A DNA stretch of 64,000 bases, taken from the NCBI RefSeq assembly GCF_004016505.1, contig NZ_SACR01000003.1, positions 62,001 to 126,000 of the forward strand, read 5' to 3'. Source of the stretch: Rubrivivax rivuli (GTDB lineage Bacteria; Pseudomonadota; Gammaproteobacteria; Burkholderiales; Burkholderiaceae_C). How positions within the stretch are numbered: position 1 is the stretch's first letter; each line of letters starts with the position of its first letter. The notes under the pieces are model-generated. The model was not told where the DNA came from. It did not search any database and was given only the letters and a program-made list of their open reading frames with translations. A program made the position numbers and the translations under genes. Below are positions 1 to 8,494 of the stretch, piece by piece.

Positions 1-21
1 GACACTCACCAGGAATTCACC

Positions 22-294
22 ATGAAGTGCCCGACCTGCACCGACACCGCGCTCGTGATGAGCGACCGCCAGGGCGTCGAGATCGACTACTGCCCGCAAT
101 GCCGCGGCGTGTGGCTGGACCGGGGCGAACTCGACAAGCTGATCGAGCGCTCGGCAACGATGGCCCCGGCCACGACTTCGGCGGACAGCGCGGCCACCCG
201 CTCTCAGCCCGGGTTCGTGGACTCAGACTACGAGCATGGTCGAGGTGCGCACGGCCACCGCAAGAAGTCCTGGCTGGGCAACTTCTTTGACTGA
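22..294 (+). CDS. zf-TFIIB-type zinc ribbon protein
   Basis: A 90-residue protein. Residues 1-45 form a zinc ribbon with two CxxC knuckles (MKCPTC at the start and YCPQC near residue 24), followed by the family's GVWLDRGELDKLI signature. This is the zf-TFIIB fold of small bacterial proteins whose biochemical role is mostly unknown. The rest is a low-complexity Ala/Ser linker ending in a basic-aromatic tail (KKSWLGNFFD), which is also common in the family. An AGGAATTCACC stretch just before the ATG may serve as ribosome-binding site. It is followed 32 bp later by a TerB-like gene on the same strand. Confidence 0.8.
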   Translation: MKCPTCTDTALVMSDRQGVEIDYCPQCRGVWLDRGELDKLIERSATMAPATTSADSAATRSQPGFVDSDYEHGRGAHGHRKKSWLGNFFD

Positions 295-326
295 ACCCGG
301 AACGAGCCACTCACGGAGCACCCATC

Positions 327-743
327 ATGCGCAGCTATCCCACCAACAGCCCGCAGGCAGCCGCCCGCATCCTCGCATTGACCGTGGTCGCCGATGGCGA
401 CATCGGTGACGCCGAGCTGCAGTGGCTCGACCGGCTGGCCGTACACGAGCGGTTGGGCCTGGCTCGGCATGAGCTGCTTGCCCTGCTGGACACCTTCTGC
501 GAAGACCTCTTGTCGAGCGGCCAGTTGAAGTGGGCCGACGCCTGCCCGGTCGACGAGCGCACGCTGGCAGACCTGATGGGCGAGATCCAGGACCCCGCGC
601 TGCGGCTGAAGTTGCTGCGGCTGTGTGTCGAACTCGCCGAAGTCGATACCCGAGTCGACGACGGCGAATCATTCGTGCTCGTTGCTGCGGTCGAGCACTG
701 GGGACTTCACCATGAGATGCTTCGGTCGAGCCACCAAGACTGA
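327..743 (+). CDS. TerB-like tellurite-resistance family protein
   Basis: A 138-residue, all-helical acidic protein. Helices with the pattern AARILALTVVADGDIGDAEL and, later, LCVELAEVDTRVDDGE match the two metal-binding acidic helices of the TerB/DjlA N-terminal fold (ADGxxxxxE/D repeated twice). TerB-type domains occur in tellurite-resistance and membrane-stress gene sets, and the biochemical role of this stand-alone type is not defined. There is no signal peptide. It sits downstream of the zinc-ribbon gene and may be co-transcribed. The family call rests on pattern alone. Confidence 0.6.
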   Translation: MRSYPTNSPQAAARILALTVVADGDIGDAELQWLDRLAVHERLGLARHELLALLDTFCEDLLSSGQLKWADACPVDERTLADLMGEIQDPALRLKLLRLCVELAEVDTRVDDGESFVLVAAVEHWGLHHEMLRSSHQD

Positions 744-1088
744 TCAACTCTCATTGCAGAGGCACTCCATGGCGCGGATAGGTCTGGGCGTCTTCTGTAC
801 CAAGCAGATCTGATTGCCCCGGGACTAGTCTGGACCAGAGGGCAAGAGTGCATTGAACATCCGCTGTGGGGACATGATTGCCATGTTCGCTCTTGGCCGA
901 GTCGGGCCGGCGAGCGGTCCAGCCTCATCGCCGCAAAGCAGTCATCTGAGGCCTTGTCTCGTCCGAAACTGAGAGCGCTGGGCGACCGGCCGCTTGTGGC
1001 CGACTGCGTGAGTCTGGCTGCACACCAGATAGCAGCCACTCGCAGCTGGCCACGTCCGCGTTGCGCGGGTGGCCAGCGGTCTGCTGGA
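744..1088. other. Intergenic stretch, no gene seen
   Basis: About 345 bases between the TerB-like gene and the convergent recombinase gene. Open frames here are short and have no recognisable composition. No tRNA, attachment-site repeat or clear terminator was seen, which matters because a recombinase gene follows. Confidence 0.5.
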
Positions 1089-1712
1089 TCAGATCTCTGT
1101 TTGCTCAGAGATCTCGAGCGCGTCATCAACCTCGATCCCGAGGTATCGGACTGTCGACTCCAGCTTGGAATGGCCCAGCAGCAGCTGCACGGCGCGCAGG
1201 TTCTTGGTGCGTCGGTAGATCAGCGTCGCCTTCGTCCTGCGCATCGAGTGCGTCCCGTAGTCGGCGCGGTCCAGGCCCAGTTCGTCGACCCAGTGCCCGA
1301 GGATCCGGGCGTACTGGCGTGTGCCGAGGTGCGGTGAGTCGTGGAGCCGGCTGGGGAAGATGAAGTCATCCGACTTCAAGCCAGCCTGCTTGATCCACTC
1401 TTGTAAGGCATCCCGGGTGGCCGGCGTGATCTCGAACTGGACCGGGCGCTGGGTCTTGTGCTGCAGGACGATGGCGCGCGTGGCAACCTGATCCCCATGA
1501 CAAACATCTCGGACCTTCAAGGCGACAAGATCACACCCACGCAGCTTGCTGTCGATGCCCAGGTTGAACAGCGCGAGCTCCCGCACCCGGTGCTCCATCT
1601 GAAAGCGAACGCGCAGCGCCCAGATGTCTTTGAGCTTGAACGGGGCCTTCTGCCCGATGATCTTGCCCTTGTTCCACGGCTCGCGAATAGCGTTGATGCC
1701 TGTGTTGCCCAT
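1089..1712 (-). CDS. Tyrosine-type recombinase (phage-integrase family)
   Basis: A 207-residue site-specific recombinase from the ATG at 1712. The catalytic set is visible: Arg in DSKLRGCDLVAL, the HxxR box in HSMRRTKAT, a His in LLGHSKLESTVRY and the nucleophilic Tyr in the same segment. The chain is shorter than element integrases of 300-400 residues because it lacks a separate SAM-like core-binding domain. Similar compact recombinases are common as solitary genes in betaproteobacteria. The N-terminal basic segment REPWNKGKIIGQKAPFKLKD is typical of this group. No attachment repeats or tRNA are nearby, so a link to the integrative element at 22-59 kb is not shown. Confidence 0.85.
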   Translation of the reverse strand: MGNTGINAIREPWNKGKIIGQKAPFKLKDIWALRVRFQMEHRVRELALFNLGIDSKLRGCDLVALKVRDVCHGDQVATRAIVLQHKTQRPVQFEITPATRDALQEWIKQAGLKSDDFIFPSRLHDSPHLGTRQYARILGHWVDELGLDRADYGTHSMRRTKATLIYRRTKNLRAVQLLLGHSKLESTVRYLGIEVDDALEISEQTEI

Positions 1713-1926
1713 GATGGTCTCCCATCGAGTTGAGGGCCACACAAGATGCGCCGACTCTCCATCGGGTCCCTTGCCCTGGGTCAACCCTAACCCCATCGTG
1801 GACCGGGCCGATGGACCGCTTACTGGCTCAGGCAGCTACTCACACTCCCGGCCACGAGCCGACTATCGGGTTGCCGCTCGATAGCAGCCCGTCGGTTGGC
1901 ATCGGCCTGCCGGCTGGCAGCCGCAG

Positions 1927-3069
1927 TCAGGCTCTGGCCAAGCCAGACCAGGCTGAAACGAGCGCTGCCACGGCGCGGTCGATGTCATCGACCCGGGTCG
2001 TGCGTCCCACCGACAAGCGCACCGCACCGAGGGCGCGCGCGGTGTCGATGCCCATGGCGGCCAGCACGCCGCTGACCGCGTCATGCTCGGAGTGGCAAGC
2101 CGAGCCGACCGATGCCGCCAACGTGGCTGCGGCATCGGCCAGCAGGGCGCGGCCGCTGACGCCGGGGAAGGAGACGTGCAAGGTGTTCGGCAGCCGGTGC
2201 TGTGGATGGCCATTGAGCTGCAGGCCGGGTACGCCGGCACCGAGCCTCGCATGCAACCGGTCACGCAGGGCGAGCAACTTCGGGGTCAGATCGGGCAGCG
2301 ACGCCGAGGCGAGCGCAGCAGCAGCGCCCAGCGCGACGATCAAGGCCACGTTTTCGGTGCCCGGTCGCAGGCCATGCTCCTGGTCGGCCCCGTGCATGAC
2401 GGCGCGGATCGGCGTGCCGGCGCGCGCGTACAAGGCGCCGACGCCCTTGGGGGCGTTGAACTTGTGCCCGGCCAGGGTGAGCAGATCGACGCCAAGTTCA
2501 TCGACGTCGACGCGCAGCTTGCCGGCCGACTGTGCGGCGTCGGTGTGCAACAGGATGCCGCGCGGGCGTGTCAGCGCCGCAATCGCGGCCACAGGCTGGA
2601 GCGTGCCCACCTCGTTGTTCGCGTGCATCACCGACACCAGGGCCGTGTCGGGCCTCAGCGCGCGGCCGACGTCATCGACCGACACGCGTCCGAAGGCGTC
2701 GACAGGCAGCACGGTGACGTCCCACCCTAGGCTGCGAAGGTGCATGGCCGGCGCCATGACCGCCGGGTGTTCGACCGCGCTGACCACCAGGTGGCGCTTC
2801 TCGACACCGAGTGCGCGTGCCACGCCCAGCAGCGCCAGGTTGTTGGCCTCGGTGGCGCAGCCGGTGAAGACGATTTCCTGCGCGGCTGCGCCTATGAGTC
2901 CGGCCACCTGGCCCCGAGCCGCGGCCATTGCTTGCGCGGCGCGCTGGCCGTAGGGGTGGGCGCTGGACGGATTGCCGTACTCACCACGCAACCACGGCAG
3001 CATCGCATCGAGCACTTCCGGCGCCACCGGCGTGGTGGCGTTGTGGTCGAGGTAGATCGGATCACTCAT
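1927..3069 (-). CDS. Cysteine desulfurase / selenocysteine-lyase-like PLP enzyme
   Basis: A 380-residue class V aminotransferase-fold protein that takes sulfur from cysteine, leaving alanine and an enzyme persulfide. The N-terminus SDPIYLDHNATTPV is the family hallmark. The PLP lysine is in LAGHKFNAPKGVG, and the persulfide cysteine is in VGSACHSEH. The GSACHSEH loop is closer to SCLY-type enzymes than to the GSACTSA loop of IscS. The ATG at 3069 overlaps the stop of the upstream DUF1499 gene (ATGA), so translation is probably coupled. Several rhodanese-domain genes follow within 6 kb, so a sulfur-trafficking role fits. Confidence 0.9.
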   Translation of the reverse strand: MSDPIYLDHNATTPVAPEVLDAMLPWLRGEYGNPSSAHPYGQRAAQAMAAARGQVAGLIGAAAQEIVFTGCATEANNLALLGVARALGVEKRHLVVSAVEHPAVMAPAMHLRSLGWDVTVLPVDAFGRVSVDDVGRALRPDTALVSVMHANNEVGTLQPVAAIAALTRPRGILLHTDAAQSAGKLRVDVDELGVDLLTLAGHKFNAPKGVGALYARAGTPIRAVMHGADQEHGLRPGTENVALIVALGAAAALASASLPDLTPKLLALRDRLHARLGAGVPGLQLNGHPQHRLPNTLHVSFPGVSGRALLADAAATLAASVGSACHSEHDAVSGVLAAMGIDTARALGAVRLSVGRTTRVDDIDRAVAALVSAWSGLARA

Positions 3070-3839
3070 GGTTGGGGCTTGTTGGCCGTCGCGCGTGCCT
3101 GCAGCGAAGCCATGTAGTCGCGGATGCGCTTGGCGTTCACACCCCGGTCGATGCGACCGAGCCGTGACCGGGAACGCACGTCCACCAGCGCACCCCCGTC
3201 TGCGGTCTTCACCCTCACGATCACCTCGTCGATGAAACCATATAGCAGGCTGCTGCTGGTCGCTTCGATGCGGCCCTCGGCTGGCACGCTGGCGACGACG
3301 GTCCAGCCCTTCTCCTGGGCGACCGACAAGGCCTGCGCAAAGGCCTGCTCTGGCGTCAGACCGAGCTTCAACGGGACCACGTCGGGATAGGCTGCACGCT
3401 GTAAAGCGGCCGACTTCCCGCCAGGGTAGTCGGTCGGGTTGGGCATGTCCCAGAACACCGGAGCATCCGCCGTGTCGGTGCTGATGTCGTTGATGGGCGG
3501 CGTGGTGCGGCTGGCATATTCCCACTGCAGCGCCATTCCCAGCGGCAACAGCGCCACCAGCAGCCCGAGGACGGCAATGGCCCGTCCGCGCCGTACCGCA
3601 CGCGGACGGGCCTGGATCAGGCCGATCCCGGACAGGACGAGCGCGACGCCGGCACCATAGGTCGCCCACTCGGAGACCTGCAGGCCGCGCGTGAAGGGCC
3701 ACCAGCCGAGCCGATAGCCGATGCCGGATGCCACGATGGTGGTGATCGCTGCGAGGCCGAGGATCAAGCCCCACGATGCGGGCCTGGACAAGGGTTTGGT
3801 CGATTTCGGCATCGCTTCGGCTTTCATCGCACTGTGCAT
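3066..3839 (-). CDS. DUF1499 family membrane protein
   Basis: A 257-residue protein with three predicted N-terminal membrane segments (around residues 22-45, 55-75 and 85-105), then a soluble domain matching DUF1499: PVFWDMPNPTDYPGG, the WTVVASVPAEGRIEAT strand pair, GFIDEVIVRVK and the C-terminal DVRSRSRLGRIDRGVNAKRI. The final motif is the most conserved part of the family. The function of DUF1499 is unknown. The ATG at 3839 lies one base past the stop of the DedA-rhodanese gene; Met6 or Met10 are alternative starts. It overlaps the desulfurase gene by 4 bp, so the three genes form one transcription unit. Confidence 0.75.
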   Translation of the reverse strand: MHSAMKAEAMPKSTKPLSRPASWGLILGLAAITTIVASGIGYRLGWWPFTRGLQVSEWATYGAGVALVLSGIGLIQARPRAVRRGRAIAVLGLLVALLPLGMALQWEYASRTTPPINDISTDTADAPVFWDMPNPTDYPGGKSAALQRAAYPDVVPLKLGLTPEQAFAQALSVAQEKGWTVVASVPAEGRIEATSSSLLYGFIDEVIVRVKTADGGALVDVRSRSRLGRIDRGVNAKRIRDYMASLQARATANKPQP

Positions 3840-3840
3840 T

Positions 3841-4812
3841 TCAGGCGTTCACGACGGCCCATCCATGGGCGCGCCAGGCAGTCATCCCGCCCCGGATGAC
3901 CTGGGCGTCGCTGAAGCCGGCTTCGGCGAGCAAACGCGCTGCCTGTGCCGAACGCCGATCGGTGCGGCAGATCAAGCGGACAGGTCGTTGCTTTCGGCTC
4001 TCGAACTCCACTAAGCACTCGGGCAGTTCCTCCAGCGTCAAGTTGCGGGCTTGCGCGATATGCCCCAAGTCGCCCGTGAACTCGGCTACTGTGCGCACGT
4101 CCAGGAGGAGCACACCCTCACCCGCCTCGAGTTCGCACTTCAAGTCGAGCACGTCCAGCATCGGCTTTGCCCGGAGCTGGCGCACCAGCCTCGGCAACAA
4201 GGCCACGGCAGCCAGCAGTGATACGGCGATGGTGACGTTGCGCACCAAACCATCGCCACCCGACAGCGCCTCACGCCCGGCATGACCGAGCCAGGTGTAG
4301 GCGAACGCGCCGGGCAGCATGAAGACCCAGGTGGACAGCAGGTACGTGACGAACGAAATGCGGGTCAGACCCAGCGCGTAGTTCAGCAGGTTGAAGGGAA
4401 ACAGGGGTACCAAGCGCACGAAGGCGACGAAGCGCCAGCCTTCGGATGCCACACCCTCGTTCAGCCGTTGCAGGCGCGGGCCGGCGCGACGCGCCACCCA
4501 GTCCGCGCCGAGGTGGCGAGCGATGAGGAAGGCCAATGCGGCGCCCAAGGTCGCCCCGGTCAGGTTCCACAGCGTTCCCCAGAGCGGCCCGAACAAGGTA
4601 CCGCCGGCCAGCGTGAGGACGGCTCCCGGGAGGAACAGCACCGTGGCCACGGCGTAGAGGCCGATGAACACGACCGGCCCCGCCGCCCCGGCACCTTCGA
4701 CCCAGGCCTGCAGCGCTGCCGCATCGAAGCGATCACGCCAGGCCAGCGCGAAGGCGATGGCCAGCACCAGTGCCAGGCCCAGCACCCAGCGCATGACCGA
4801 CTTGTTCGTCAC
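3841..4812 (-). CDS. DedA/TVP38-type membrane protein fused to a rhodanese domain
   Basis: A 323-residue fusion. Residues 1-210 are a TVP38/TMEM64 (SNARE-associated, DedA superfamily) membrane domain, with segments such as GLYAVATVLFLPGAVLTLAG and the motif FVAFVRLVPLFPFNLLNYALG. Residues 225-323 are a cytoplasmic rhodanese domain with LLLDVRTVAEFTGDLGHI and an active-site loop RLICRTDRRSAQAARLL that keeps the Cys. The GTG at 4812 is preferred because it overlaps the stop of the hydroxylase gene as GTGA. The domain fusion suggests sulfane-sulfur transfer at a membrane transporter or scramblase; the substrate is unknown. Confidence 0.82.
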   Translation of the reverse strand: MTNKSVMRWVLGLALVLAIAFALAWRDRFDAAALQAWVEGAGAAGPVVFIGLYAVATVLFLPGAVLTLAGGTLFGPLWGTLWNLTGATLGAALAFLIARHLGADWVARRAGPRLQRLNEGVASEGWRFVAFVRLVPLFPFNLLNYALGLTRISFVTYLLSTWVFMLPGAFAYTWLGHAGREALSGGDGLVRNVTIAVSLLAAVALLPRLVRQLRAKPMLDVLDLKCELEAGEGVLLLDVRTVAEFTGDLGHIAQARNLTLEELPECLVEFESRKQRPVRLICRTDRRSAQAARLLAEAGFSDAQVIRGGMTAWRAHGWAVVNA

Positions 4813-5684
4813 GAGGCGCCTTCGCCCGACGTTTCGTCCGACCAATGGCGACGGTTGATGGCGTAGCCGTCGACCTTGCCCTTGAACGGCATCAGCAGCA
4901 TGCCGTCCAGGCGCGCCACTTCGCGCGGGTCGGTGTGGCCATGGATGCCGATGACGATGGCGTCATGCCCGGCGCGCGGTTGGGCGCGGTAGGTGCCGAA
5001 CAGCCGGTCCCACCACGGCAGGTTGAATCCGAAGTTCGAGTTGGTCTCGTCGTCCTCGACCGAGTGGTGCACGCGGTGCATGTCCGGCGTGACGACGAAC
5101 CACCTCAGCACGCGGTCCACCCCGGCCGGCAGGCGGATATTGCCGTGGTTGAACATCGCCGTGGCGTTGAGCAGCACCTCGAAGATCACCACGGCCAGCA
5201 CCGGCGGGCCGAGCACGGTGACGGTGGCGAACTTGATCAGCATCGACAGTGCGATCTCGATCGGGTGGAAGCGTGCACCGGTGGTCAGGTCATAGTCCAG
5301 GTCGGCGTGGTGCACCTGGTGCAGCCGCCACAGCGCCGGCACGGCGTGCACCATCACATGCTGGAGCCAGATGACGAAGTCCATCGCAATCACCGCCAGC
5401 GGCACGGCCAGCCAGAAAGGCACCTCGAAGTGGTTGAGCAGGCCCCAGCCGTTGGCTAGGCCGAACGCGGCCACGCCAACCGCCGCCAGCGGGAATATGA
5501 GCCGCAGCAGCACGGTGTTGAGCACCACCAAGCCGAGATTGCTGCCCCAGCGCAAGGCCTTGGACACCGTCAGCGCGCGGCGCGGTGCGGCCAACTCCCA
5601 CAGCGCCACGATCGCGAAGACACCCACGAAGAAGCCCAGCCGGATGGCTGGTTCATGGGCAAGGACGAATTGTTCGAGATCCAT
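4809..5684 (-). CDS. Sterol desaturase / fatty acid hydroxylase family protein
   Basis: A 291-residue integral membrane di-iron oxygenase. The histidine boxes are HVMVH, HQVHH and, near residue 207, MHRVHHS, and the family context DFVIWLQHVMVH is clear. Four to five membrane segments flank them. Such enzymes hydroxylate or desaturate lipid chains using O2; the substrate here is unknown. It is the first gene of the minus-strand run (hydroxylase, DedA-rhodanese, DUF1499, desulfurase) and is divergent from the ArsR-rhodanese gene, so both probably share a regulated intergenic region. Confidence 0.88.
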   Translation of the reverse strand: MDLEQFVLAHEPAIRLGFFVGVFAIVALWELAAPRRALTVSKALRWGSNLGLVVLNTVLLRLIFPLAAVGVAAFGLANGWGLLNHFEVPFWLAVPLAVIAMDFVIWLQHVMVHAVPALWRLHQVHHADLDYDLTTGARFHPIEIALSMLIKFATVTVLGPPVLAVVIFEVLLNATAMFNHGNIRLPAGVDRVLRWFVVTPDMHRVHHSVEDDETNSNFGFNLPWWDRLFGTYRAQPRAGHDAIVIGIHGHTDPREVARLDGMLLMPFKGKVDGYAINRRHWSDETSGEGAS

Positions 5685-5724
5685 GGCTGTCTCCAGGAGG
5701 CCGGGGCTGAAGTGGCAGACAGGC

Positions 5725-5754
5725 TTTACCTTTCATACCAACGACCGTTAGAAT
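5725..5754 (+). promoter_or_regulatory. Putative promoter of the ArsR-rhodanese gene
   Basis: TTTACC at 5725-5730 and TAGAAT at 5749-5754 are separated by 18 bp. Transcription would begin about where the ATG at 5762 lies, suggesting a leaderless or near-leaderless message; no Shine-Dalgarno sequence precedes that ATG. The box is read by eye only. Confidence 0.35.
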
Positions 5755-5761
5755 GTACATT

Positions 5762-6424
5762 ATGAACAACCGAACGCTCAAGGACCTTCTGTACGAACAG
5801 GTCGCCCGCGTGGGCAAGGCTCTGGCCAGCCCGAAGCGGCTGGAGATGCTGGAGATGCTGGCCCAGGGCGAGAAGGCGGTGGAGTCCGTGGCCGCTGAGG
5901 TCGGCATCGACGTCAAGCTCGCCAGTGCGCACCTGAAGGCGCTGAAGGAAGCCCGGCTCGTGCAAAGCCGGCGCGAGGGCAAGCGCATGGTCTACCGGCT
6001 GAGCGGCAAGGACGTGGCGCACCTCGGCGTGACGCTGCGCCAGGTGGCCGAAGAGCACCTGCTGGAACTGCGCCTGGCGCTGCAGCAGATGATGGCCGAG
6101 CCCGATCGGCTGGCCAGCGTCGGTCGCAAGGAGCTGCTGGCACAGGCCAAGCGCGGCGAGGTGCTCGTGCTCGACGTGCGGCCGCAGGAGGAATTCGACA
6201 CGGCGCACCTGCCCTACGCGCGATCGATGCCGCTGCCTGAGTTGGCGCAGCGTCTGGCCGAACTGCCGCGTGACGTCGAGATCGTCGCCTATTGCCGCGG
6301 CCCGTTCTGCCTGATGTCCGACGAAGCGGTGAAGCTGCTGCAGGCACGCGGCTACCGCGCCCGCAAGACCTTCGATGGCGTCAGCGAATGGCAGGCGGCG
6401 GGCCTGCCGGTCCAAGGCGCCTGA
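5762..6424 (+). CDS. ArsR-family regulator fused to a rhodanese domain
   Basis: A 220-residue two-domain protein. Residues 1-95 are a winged helix of ArsR type (ALASPKRLEMLEMLAQGEKAVESVA, then the recognition helix KLASAHLKALKEARLV and wing SRREGKRMVYRL). Residues 115-218 are a rhodanese domain with LVLDVRPQEEFDTAHLPYA and the active-site loop VAYCRGPFCLMSDEAV, which carries two cysteines three residues apart. Members of this architecture are thought to sense reactive sulfur or thiol state. The ATG at 5762 is chosen over 5753 because the latter overlaps the likely -10 box. It heads the plus-strand operon with the DsrE-like gene. Confidence 0.9.
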   Translation: MNNRTLKDLLYEQVARVGKALASPKRLEMLEMLAQGEKAVESVAAEVGIDVKLASAHLKALKEARLVQSRREGKRMVYRLSGKDVAHLGVTLRQVAEEHLLELRLALQQMMAEPDRLASVGRKELLAQAKRGEVLVLDVRPQEEFDTAHLPYARSMPLPELAQRLAELPRDVEIVAYCRGPFCLMSDEAVKLLQARGYRARKTFDGVSEWQAAGLPVQGA

Positions 6425-6454
6425 CGCAAACCTCTGAACAACCAGGGAACCACC

Positions 6455-6805
6455 ATGGCCTCCACCCTGTTCATCCTCAATGACGCGCCCTATGGGAGCG
6501 AGCGGGCCTACAACGCCCTGCGCCTGGCAGCCGCAGTGGCAGGCAAGGACGACCAGCAGGTCAGGCTGTTCCTGATGGCCGACGCCGTGGCCTGCGCCAA
6601 GGGTGGCCAGAAGGTGCCCGAGGGCTACTACAACGTGCAGCTCATGCTCGGCAAGGTGCTGCGCAAAGGCGAAGTGGCGCTGTGCGGCACCTGCATGGAT
6701 GCGCGCGGCCTGCGCGAGGACGAGGTCATCGAAGGCGCCCGGCGCAGCACCCTGGCGCAGCTGGCCGACTGGACCATCGAAGCCGACAAGGTGCTGGTCT
6801 TCTAG
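6455..6805 (+). CDS. DsrE/DsrF-like sulfur-relay protein
   Basis: A 116-residue single-domain protein of the DsrE family. It starts with the strand STLFILNDAPYGSERAYNALRLA and carries the signature region LCGTCMDARGLREDEVIEGARR, where the cysteines could accept sulfane sulfur. Stand-alone DsrE proteins work with rhodaneses or TusA in persulfide shuttling. It lies 30 bp after the ArsR-rhodanese gene, with an AACCAGGGAACCACC ribosome-binding region, and 3 bp before the glycosidase gene, so it sits inside the operon. Confidence 0.85.
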   Translation: MASTLFILNDAPYGSERAYNALRLAAAVAGKDDQQVRLFLMADAVACAKGGQKVPEGYYNVQLMLGKVLRKGEVALCGTCMDARGLREDEVIEGARRSTLAQLADWTIEADKVLVF

Positions 6806-6808
6806 ACC

Positions 6809-7885
6809 ATGAAGGCCGGGCACATGCTTCCAGAGCTGGGTGTCATCGAGGGCTACTTCGGCAGGCCGTGGGCCCACGAAGATCGCAAGCGCGTGCTGAC
6901 ACAGCTGCGCGAACTGGGCTACGCATGGTTCCACCACGCGCCGAAGGCGGATGCCTTCCTGCGCCGACGCTGGCGCGAACCGCATCCGCCGGCCGCCTTC
7001 GCGCAGCAGGCCGACCTCTCGGCGCATTGCCGCAGCCTGGGCATGCGCTTCGGCATCGGGCTCAGCCCTTACGAGCTGTACCGCGACTACACCGGTGCCG
7101 CGAAGGCGGACTTCGCCGCCAAGCTCCGGGCACTCGATGAGATCGGCATCGATGATCTCGCGATCCTCTTCGACGACACACGGGGCGACGTGCCTGACCT
7201 GGCCGCGCGCGAAGCCGAGATCGTGCACGCCGCGATGGCCACCACCCGCGCCAGCCGGGTCCTGATGTGCCCGACCTACTACAGCGACGACAGGATGCTG
7301 GATGTCGTCTTCGGCGAGCGCCCTGCGGGTTATCTGGATGAGCTCGGGCGCCGGCTCGATCCGCGCGTCGGCGTCTACTGGACGGGCGAAGAGATCTGCG
7401 CCCGCGAATTCGGCGCCGGCCACCTGACACGCGTGGCCGAATCGCTGCGGCGCAAGCCGACGCTGTGGGACAACTACCCGGTCAACGACGGACCGCAGAT
7501 GTCGCGCTTCCTGCACCTGCGCGGTTTCACGGGGCGCTCGAGTGCGATCAGGTCGCACATCGCGGCGCATGCCATCAACCCGGCGCTGCAGCCGCATCTG
7601 AGCCTGATTCCCGCTGCCACGCTGGCGGCCAGCTACCGTGACGGTCCGGCCTACGCCTACATGCACGCCTTCCGCGACGCCGCGCGCACCCTGGCAGGCG
7701 CCGACCTCGCGGCCATGCTCGAGGAAGACCTGCATGCCCTGCAGGACCGGGGCATCGACAAGTTGGGCGACGACCGCCTGCGACTGCGCCAGCGCTATCT
7801 CGCCTTGAGCCATCCCGTGGCGGCCGAGGTGGTGCGCTGGCTCGATCGGGCCGACACGGTGGACGGCTGGGTCGAGGAGGCCTGA
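6809..7885 (+). CDS. GH84-like beta-N-acetylglucosaminidase domain protein
   Basis: A 358-residue soluble protein with no signal peptide. It opens with GVIEGYFGRPWAHEDRKRVL, the hallmark first strand of the GH84 (OGA/NagJ) barrel. At about residues 113-126, IGIDDLAILFDDTRGD holds the paired aspartates that in GH84 act in substrate-assisted catalysis. Later strands (RVLMCPTYYSDD, VGVYWTGEEICAREF, KPTLWDNYPVNDG) match the family closely. The natural substrate is probably an N-acetylhexosamine conjugate. Its place among sulfur-relay genes is unexpected. The start is ATG 6809, with ATG 6824 as alternative. Confidence 0.85.
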   Translation: MKAGHMLPELGVIEGYFGRPWAHEDRKRVLTQLRELGYAWFHHAPKADAFLRRRWREPHPPAAFAQQADLSAHCRSLGMRFGIGLSPYELYRDYTGAAKADFAAKLRALDEIGIDDLAILFDDTRGDVPDLAAREAEIVHAAMATTRASRVLMCPTYYSDDRMLDVVFGERPAGYLDELGRRLDPRVGVYWTGEEICAREFGAGHLTRVAESLRRKPTLWDNYPVNDGPQMSRFLHLRGFTGRSSAIRSHIAAHAINPALQPHLSLIPAATLAASYRDGPAYAYMHAFRDAARTLAGADLAAMLEEDLHALQDRGIDKLGDDRLRLRQRYLALSHPVAAEVVRWLDRADTVDGWVEEA

Positions 7886-7937
7886 CCGCCAGCCGTCACC
7901 GTCACAGACCAAAGAGCTGCAAACCCTGGAAACCCCC

Positions 7938-8396
7938 ATGTCCCGACTTCGAATCGCACTGACCCTGGCGCTGGCTTGTGCCGCCTGCCTGCCCATGGCA
8001 GCCCAGGCCCAGGCCGACAAGGCCACCCTCAACTCGCTGGAGGGCTACTTCGACTTCGTGGACGCCAACGCCGGCACCATCCTGCCCGAGCAGATCCCGG
8101 CCGAGGACTACAAGAAGTTCTACGTGCTCGACGTGCGCGATGCGGCCCAGTTCACGAAGGAGCACGTGCCTGGCGCCGCGAACATCGAATGGTGGCAGGT
8201 CTTTGCGCAGCGCACCAAGCTGCCCAAGGACAAGACGATCCTCGTCTACTGCAACACCAGTTCGTTCGCGGCCCAGGTGGCGATGGCGCTGCGCATGGAC
8301 GGATTCGAGAACGTCCGCCTGCTGTACGGCGGCTTCAACGAATGGAAGGCACGCGGCGGCGTGGAAGCTTATTCGCGTGCGGGCAAGAAGAGCTGA
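7938..8396 (+). CDS. Periplasmic rhodanese-like protein
   Basis: A 152-residue protein with a clear Sec signal (SRLRIALTLALACAACLPMA, cleavage around AQAQA) and a single rhodanese domain: FYVLDVRDAAQFTKEHVPGA and the catalytic loop ILVYCNTSSFAAQVAMAL. The active-site Cys is retained in an unusual CNTSSFA loop. It may receive or pass on sulfane sulfur in the periplasm. It follows the glycosidase gene by 52 bp and could share its transcript. It is the third rhodanese domain in 4.6 kb. Confidence 0.87.
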   Translation: MSRLRIALTLALACAACLPMAAQAQADKATLNSLEGYFDFVDANAGTILPEQIPAEDYKKFYVLDVRDAAQFTKEHVPGAANIEWWQVFAQRTKLPKDKTILVYCNTSSFAAQVAMALRMDGFENVRLLYGGFNEWKARGGVEAYSRAGKKS

Positions 8397-8494
8397 CGGG
8401 TGGGCCTTCTTCTGCAGCCCTCGCGTTTTCTGGCTCCCGGGTTGGCCCAGATCGCACTGCACCGGCACGATCCCCAGTAGGGCCAGGAGCGACC

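Noticed and set aside
1089..1712. The tyrosine recombinase as integrase of the 22-59 kb element
   Set aside because: It lies 20 kb away across typical chromosomal genes, with no tRNA or attachment repeat seen.
1730..2953. A 407-codon plus-strand frame opposite the cysteine desulfurase
   Set aside because: Ser/Ala/Thr-rich shadow of a GC-rich gene; the minus-strand product has clear family motifs.
1927..3774. One long 615-codon minus-strand frame covering both the desulfurase and the region upstream
   Set aside because: The part beyond 3069 is the shadow of the DUF1499 gene in another frame; the desulfurase starts at the ATG at 3069.
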